The translations under genes and the position numbers were made by a program. A stretch of DNA of 27,321 bases from an uncultured Blautia sp. Lineage in GTDB: Bacteria; Bacillota; Clostridia; Lachnospirales; Lachnospiraceae. The stretch covers positions 1 through 27,321 of the forward strand of contig CAMOXX010000007.1 in NCBI GenBank assembly GCA_946629475.1, given 5' to 3'. The notes under the pieces are model-generated. The model saw only the letters and a list, made by a program, of their open reading frames with translations, searched no databases and was not told the DNA's origin. How positions within the stretch are numbered: the stretch's first letter is position 1; each line of letters begins with the position of its first letter. This document shows, piece by piece, positions 23,684 to 27,321 of this stretch.

Positions 23684-24484
23684 GTGAGTGCTATTTTGAT
23701 TGCTGCCGGTGTGATTGGCGCGGTCGGTATTCTGGTCGGGATTGCATTGGTATATATCGGGAATAAATTCCATGTGGATGTTGATGAGCGGGAGACAGCG
23801 ATCCGTGAAGTGCTCCCGGGAAACAACTGCGGCGCCTGCGGATATGCGGGCTGTGACGCAGTTGCCGCTGCCATTGTGGCGGGAGAAGCCAGCGCGGCTG
23901 CCTGCCCGGTCGGCGGGGCTGCAGTAGCCGAAAAAATAAACGGAATCATGGGGACAAACGCAGAGGCGTCCGCCAGGATGGTTGCTTTTGTAAAGTGCAA
24001 CGGATCATGTGATCATACAGAGACGCGGAGCAGCTACACCGGAATCAATGACTGCCGGGCGATGGCCCTTTCGGGGCTGAATCCCTGGAAATGCGGCTTC
24101 GGATGTCTGGGCTTCGGATCCTGTGCAAGTGTATGTCCCCAGAACGCGATCACCGTGAAGGACGGTGTGGCTCTTGTAGATGAGGAAAAGTGCGTGGGCT
24201 GCGGCCTTTGCGCAAAGGAATGTCCGAAGGGACTGATCGAGCTGATTCCCTACGGGCAGATCCGGGCGGTGCAGTGCGTCAACTCCGACAAGGGCAAGGA
24301 TGTAAAAGAGGTCTGCGATGTGGGATGCATCGGCTGCAAAATCTGTATGAAACAGTGCGAGGCCGGGGCAATTGCCGTTGAGAACAACATCGCGCATATC
24401 GACTATTCGAAGTGTACGGACTGCGGTGCCTGCGCCGCAAAATGTCCGCGTAAAACGATCCGGAAAGGACAGGGACAGGACTAA
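23684..24484 (+). CDS. rnfB: Rnf complex subunit RnfB (polyferredoxin)
   Basis: A 266-residue subunit that takes electrons from reduced ferredoxin. One N-terminal helix anchors it. Next is a cluster domain with C49GAC52GYAGC57 and a fourth Cys before PVGG. A clostridial-type CLGFGSCASVCP segment is followed by ferredoxin motifs CVGCGLCAKECP, CIGCKICMKQC and CTDCGACAAKCP. Several [4Fe-4S] clusters are therefore predicted. It begins at GTG 23684, preceded by GGGGAGG. nrfA starts only 11 bp after its stop, so the two are almost certainly cotranscribed. Confidence 0.95.
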   Translation: MSAILIAAGVIGAVGILVGIALVYIGNKFHVDVDERETAIREVLPGNNCGACGYAGCDAVAAAIVAGEASAAACPVGGAAVAEKINGIMGTNAEASARMVAFVKCNGSCDHTETRSSYTGINDCRAMALSGLNPWKCGFGCLGFGSCASVCPQNAITVKDGVALVDEEKCVGCGLCAKECPKGLIELIPYGQIRAVQCVNSDKGKDVKEVCDVGCIGCKICMKQCEAGAIAVENNIAHIDYSKCTDCGACAAKCPRKTIRKGQGQD

Positions 24485-24495
24485 GGAGAGGTACT

Positions 24496-25776
24496 ATGGG
24501 AAAGAAAACAATTATAACGGGTTCTGTTCTCGGTGCGGCGGTCTTTGTTTCATTTATTGCGCTGTCCGGGGTGCTTGGCGGAGGGGCGGTCAAATACCGG
24601 CCGATGAAGTCCGGGGACGAGGCGCTCTCCCGCGAGGATATTGAGTATCTGAACGTGGATGCCCCGAAAGCAACCAGCAATGACGGAACCATAAACGCGG
24701 ACGACTGGGCGGAGACTTATCCGTATATCGTTGCGACGATGGGCGAAATGGCCGAGAATGAATACTCGGTGGACTATCTGGAGGAATCACCGTACCTTAC
24801 CAACATTTATGAGGGGTACGGATTTGCGATTGATTACGGCAGTGCCAGGGGCCATAATTATACCCTGGAGGATGTTGCGGCGACAGAACGCCCGCATGCC
24901 CTGGCAAACTGCCTGACCTGCAAAACACCGAACTTTGCGAAGCTTGTGAATGACCAGGGCGTTTCCGTCTATTCGATGGACTTTGAAGAGGTTTACGGCA
25001 TGATGGAGGAGACCGTAAGCTGCTATACCTGCCACGGCAACAGTCCGGGAAACGCGGGCCAGCTTGAGGTGACGCACTCCTATGTGACCAAGGCGCTCGG
25101 GGAGGAGCTCGACGGGATTGATCCTGCCAACATTTCGTGCGGACAGTGCCACATCGAGTACTATTTCGACCCGGAGACCAAGGAGACTACGATGCCCTAT
25201 CACAGCGCAGCCGAGATGACTCCGGCAGCCATCCTGGCTTACTATGACGCGATGGGCTATTCCGACTGGACGCAGGAGAGCACAGGAACCGGATTGCTGA
25301 AAGCGCAGCATCCCGAGATGGAGACCTTCCTTCAGGGCAAGCACGCATCGGTGCTGAACTGTGCCGACTGCCATATGGCCCTTGTGCAGGAATCTGACGG
25401 AACCGTTTATCACAGCCACAATTTTGAAAGCCCGCTGGAGAACGAAACTCTGCTGGAAACCTGTGCCCAGTGCCACGGCGACCGGGATATGGTGTCCTAT
25501 GTACATCAGATTCAGGATGAAATCACAGGGCGCGAGACCGAGGTGGGGAATAAGCTTTCAGAACTGAAAGACACACTGGCCGGCGCTGTCTCCGAAGGAA
25601 AGATGAAGGAGGAAGAGCTTGACCGGGTGAGAAAGCTCTACCGGGAGGCACAGTGGTTCTTTGATTACTGCTATGTCGAAAACAGCGAAGGGGCTCACAA
25701 CTCCGCGCTCGCGAAGGAGTGTCTGAATACTTCCGAAAGCAAGATCACCGAAGCAATGACACTTTTGCAGGTATAA
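24496..25776 (+). CDS. nrfA: Pentahaem cytochrome c nitrite reductase (ammonia-forming)
   Basis: A 426-residue enzyme that reduces nitrite to ammonium with six electrons outside the cytoplasmic membrane. An uncleaved-looking N-terminal helix (about 6-28) should anchor it. Five haem sites are present: the catalytic CLTCK (C139, C142, K143) plus CYTCH (176-180), CGQCH (215-219), CADCH (289-293) and CAQCH (323-327). By alignment of motifs, the active site would use R118, Y222 and H272, and the calcium site E221, K269 and Q271. The AQHPEME and ENSEGAHNS segments are also typical. The length is somewhat short compared with proteobacterial NrfA. No nrfH precedes it; instead it follows rnfB by 11 bp. 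The Ccs maturation genes come next. A hairpin lies just after the stop. Confidence 0.94.
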   Translation: MGKKTIITGSVLGAAVFVSFIALSGVLGGGAVKYRPMKSGDEALSREDIEYLNVDAPKATSNDGTINADDWAETYPYIVATMGEMAENEYSVDYLEESPYLTNIYEGYGFAIDYGSARGHNYTLEDVAATERPHALANCLTCKTPNFAKLVNDQGVSVYSMDFEEVYGMMEETVSCYTCHGNSPGNAGQLEVTHSYVTKALGEELDGIDPANISCGQCHIEYYFDPETKETTMPYHSAAEMTPAAILAYYDAMGYSDWTQESTGTGLLKAQHPEMETFLQGKHASVLNCADCHMALVQESDGTVYHSHNFESPLENETLLETCAQCHGDRDMVSYVHQIQDEITGRETEVGNKLSELKDTLAGAVSEGKMKEEELDRVRKLYREAQWFFDYCYVENSEGAHNSALAKECLNTSESKITEAMTLLQV

Positions 25777-25780
25777 AGGC

Positions 25781-25816
25781 GACAGGGAGGACTTAAAAAG
25801 AAAAGTCCTCCCTGTC
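25781..25816 (+). terminator. Hairpin between nrfA and resB, possible attenuator
   Basis: A perfect 14-bp inverted repeat (25781-25794 and 25803-25816) with an A-rich 8-nt loop starts 5 nt after the nrfA stop. Only CTTCTGTT follows, so the U-tract is poor. It probably gives partial termination or protects the 3' end of the rnf-nrfA mRNA, lowering resB-ccsA output relative to nrfA. Confidence 0.6.
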
Positions 25817-25838
25817 CTTCTGTTACAGGAGGAGAACA

Positions 25839-27146
25839 GTGAACAGATTGAAAAAAGGATTCCGGTTTTTAGGCTCAATGCAGTTCGCCATGATTCTTCT
25901 CGGGATTCTGATTGCCGCGTGCGCGGTCGGCAGCGTAATCACACAGGGGAAACCCTATTCATGGTACAGCGAGGTATATGGCGGGAGGATCGCCGGGCTC
26001 ATTATGGCTCTGCAGCTGGATGATGCCTTTCACAGCTGGTGGTTTATTCTGATCACTGCCTTCCTCTGCCTGAATCTGCTGCTGTGCAATTTGCTGAGAC
26101 TTCCGTCCCTGATCAGGCGGTTTCAAAAAAGCGGAAAAGCCGAGTCGGTGTCGGGAAGGACAGGGAGCCTTTCTGTTGGTGGAATCGAATCCCCGGAGAA
26201 GATTTTTGAGGCGATGCGCTTCCGGAAAATCAAGGAAGAGTCAGATGCCGGGGGAAACCGGATTCTGTTCAGCACACGCGGGCGGATTGGAATCTGGGGA
26301 GCGTGGGTCTGCCATCTCGGCGTTCTGGTCCTGATTCTTGGATTTGCTCTGGGCCAGAGCCTGAAAAAAGAGTATTCCGTGTACGGAGTCCCCGGACAGA
26401 CCCGTGAAATCGGAGATACCGATTATCTTCTGACGATCGATGATTTCAGGATCGGGCTTCGGGAGGACGACACTGTAGAACAGTACACGGCGGATCTGAC
26501 CGTGCGCCGCGCTTCTGACGGCGCGGAAGAGGCGGGCAGCGCCAGTGTGAACCATCCGGCCTCCATGTTCGGGATGCGGTTCTACCAGAATTCTACCGGG
26601 TGGGCAGCGCGCATCACCGTGGAAAAGAGCGGAGAGGAGCTTCAGAGCGAGGTGCTCTGCGCCGGAGAATTTGCGGCAGTGTCCGACAAGCCGGATCTGG
26701 TGGTTTACCTGAACGCCTTTTACCCCGACTATGCCCTGGTAGAAGGAAATCCGGTGACTCTCTCGTCGGAACTCAATAATCCCGCATACCTGTACACAGT
26801 ATATTACCAGGGGAATATCATAGGAATGAATGCGCTGACCGGAGACGATGTCATCACGATCGATGACTATACCGTGAGCTTTTCGAATCCGCAGACATAT
26901 ACGCTGATCCAGATCAAGCGGGATCGTTTTACCCCGCTCGCTTTTGCGGGAGGGATCATCACGCTGGCGGGGCTTTTTCTTGCCCTGTTTGTCTGGCCCG
27001 GCACCATGTGGGCCGTACAGAATCCGGACGGTCTGTGGACTGTCTATGCGGAAAGCCGGAAGGGCGGACAGCTGTTTGCCGACATTTTTTCAGAGGCTTC
27101 AGAGAAAGGAAAAAAAGATGACGGGATTGAATTTACAGAGCCTTGA
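25839..27146 (+). CDS. resB: Cytochrome c biogenesis protein ResB (Ccs1)
   Basis: A 435-residue membrane protein of system II cytochrome c maturation. With CcsA it forms the complex that exports haem and attaches it to CxxCH motifs outside the membrane. Helices lie at about 14-37 and 67-89, with GRIGIWGAWVCHLGVLVLILGFALG as a third (about 145-170). A large extracytoplasmic domain follows, with FYQNS near its middle. A last helix (about 366-388) is followed by a cytoplasmic tail. The start is GTG 25839 with AGGAGG 6 nt upstream. The end overlaps ccsA by 29 nt. Its obvious client here is NrfA. Confidence 0.9.
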   Translation: MNRLKKGFRFLGSMQFAMILLGILIAACAVGSVITQGKPYSWYSEVYGGRIAGLIMALQLDDAFHSWWFILITAFLCLNLLLCNLLRLPSLIRRFQKSGKAESVSGRTGSLSVGGIESPEKIFEAMRFRKIKEESDAGGNRILFSTRGRIGIWGAWVCHLGVLVLILGFALGQSLKKEYSVYGVPGQTREIGDTDYLLTIDDFRIGLREDDTVEQYTADLTVRRASDGAEEAGSASVNHPASMFGMRFYQNSTGWAARITVEKSGEELQSEVLCAGEFAAVSDKPDLVVYLNAFYPDYALVEGNPVTLSSELNNPAYLYTVYYQGNIIGMNALTGDDVITIDDYTVSFSNPQTYTLIQIKRDRFTPLAFAGGIITLAGLFLALFVWPGTMWAVQNPDGLWTVYAESRKGGQLFADIFSEASEKGKKDDGIEFTEP

Positions 27147-27321
27147 AAATGTACTGTTTACGATCACGATGCTGCTCTATTTTGCGGCGATGATCGGGTA
27201 TTTTGTTTTTATCGCCGTAAAAAAGGAAATTCTGGCAAAAATCATGTACGGCGTGATGCTTACAGGATTTTTGCTCCACACCGCTGCGCTGGTCGTGCGG
27301 GGAATCAGTGCGGGCAGGCTG
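27118..27321 (+). CDS. ccsA: Cytochrome c biogenesis protein CcsA (ResC), 3' truncated by window
   Basis: An ATG at 27118, preceded by AAAGGA inside the end of resB, opens a frame of 68 codons to the window edge. The protein begins MTGLNLQSLENVLFTITM and shows two hydrophobic helices, about 12-33 and 40-60. This matches the start of the CcsA/ResC haem-handling protein, as expected directly after resB. The WWD haem-binding motif would lie beyond the window, so assignment rests on position and the N-terminal helices. Confidence 0.75.
   Translation, partial: MTGLNLQSLENVLFTITMLLYFAAMIGYFVFIAVKKEILAKIMYGVMLTGFLLHTAALVVRGISAGRL

Noticed and set aside
1..27321. Mobile elements, CRISPR arrays, tRNA or rRNA genes
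   Set aside because: No transposase, integrase, direct-repeat array or recognisable structural RNA was seen on either strand by reading; a dedicated search was not possible.

Overview
The window looks like the chromosome of a strictly anaerobic Firmicute of the Clostridia, most likely Lachnospiraceae-like. The grounds are whiA followed by a Crh-like HPr, an rnfCDGEAB gene order, diaminopimelate dehydrogenase, strong AGGAGG ribosome sites and frequent GTG/TTG starts. All supported genes lie on the + strand. I see no tRNA, rRNA, insertion sequence, integrase or CRISPR array. The taxonomic placement is inference from gene content; no database was searched.

Region 1 (1-1200): the last codons of a membrane protein, then ddh (meso-diaminopimelate dehydrogenase), closed by a hairpin terminator.

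Region 2 (1210-13495): a near-consensus sigma-A promoter and a structured leader open a run of six closely packed signalling genes. These are an APC-type amino acid permease domain fused to a GGDEF diguanylate cyclase; an EAL phosphodiesterase with PAS domains and a dead GGDEF; a membrane hybrid histidine kinase with an altered G2 box; a REC-(dead GGDEF)-EAL response regulator; a free HPt protein; and a second APC-type permease domain fused to a histidine kinase with two receiver domains. One GGDEF and two EAL domains keep their catalytic motifs, and a complete His-Asp-His-Asp relay can be drawn. I read this as a transporter-like sensor ('transceptor') system that sets cyclic di-GMP in response to an unknown, probably amino acid-like, ligand. 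It is the best candidate for an undescribed system here.

Region 3 (13532-19356): a housekeeping block with no terminator visible before it: folC, a 49-residue protein, a zinc-ribbon/TPR membrane protein with a Tyr/Asp/Asn-rich tail, a divergent TcdA/ThiF-family protein, murB, whiA and a Crh-like HPr in which the His-15 position is Glu. It ends in a 16-bp stem terminator.

Region 4 (19402-27321): a second strong promoter drives rnfC, a fused rnfD-rnfG, rnfE, rnfA, rnfB and, 11 bp later, nrfA (pentahaem ammonia-forming nitrite reductase). After a hairpin come resB and the start of ccsA for cytochrome c maturation. No nrfH-type quinol dehydrogenase is present. The layout suggests that ferredoxin electrons passing through Rnf may be delivered to nitrite outside the membrane, with the Ccs proteins attaching the haems.
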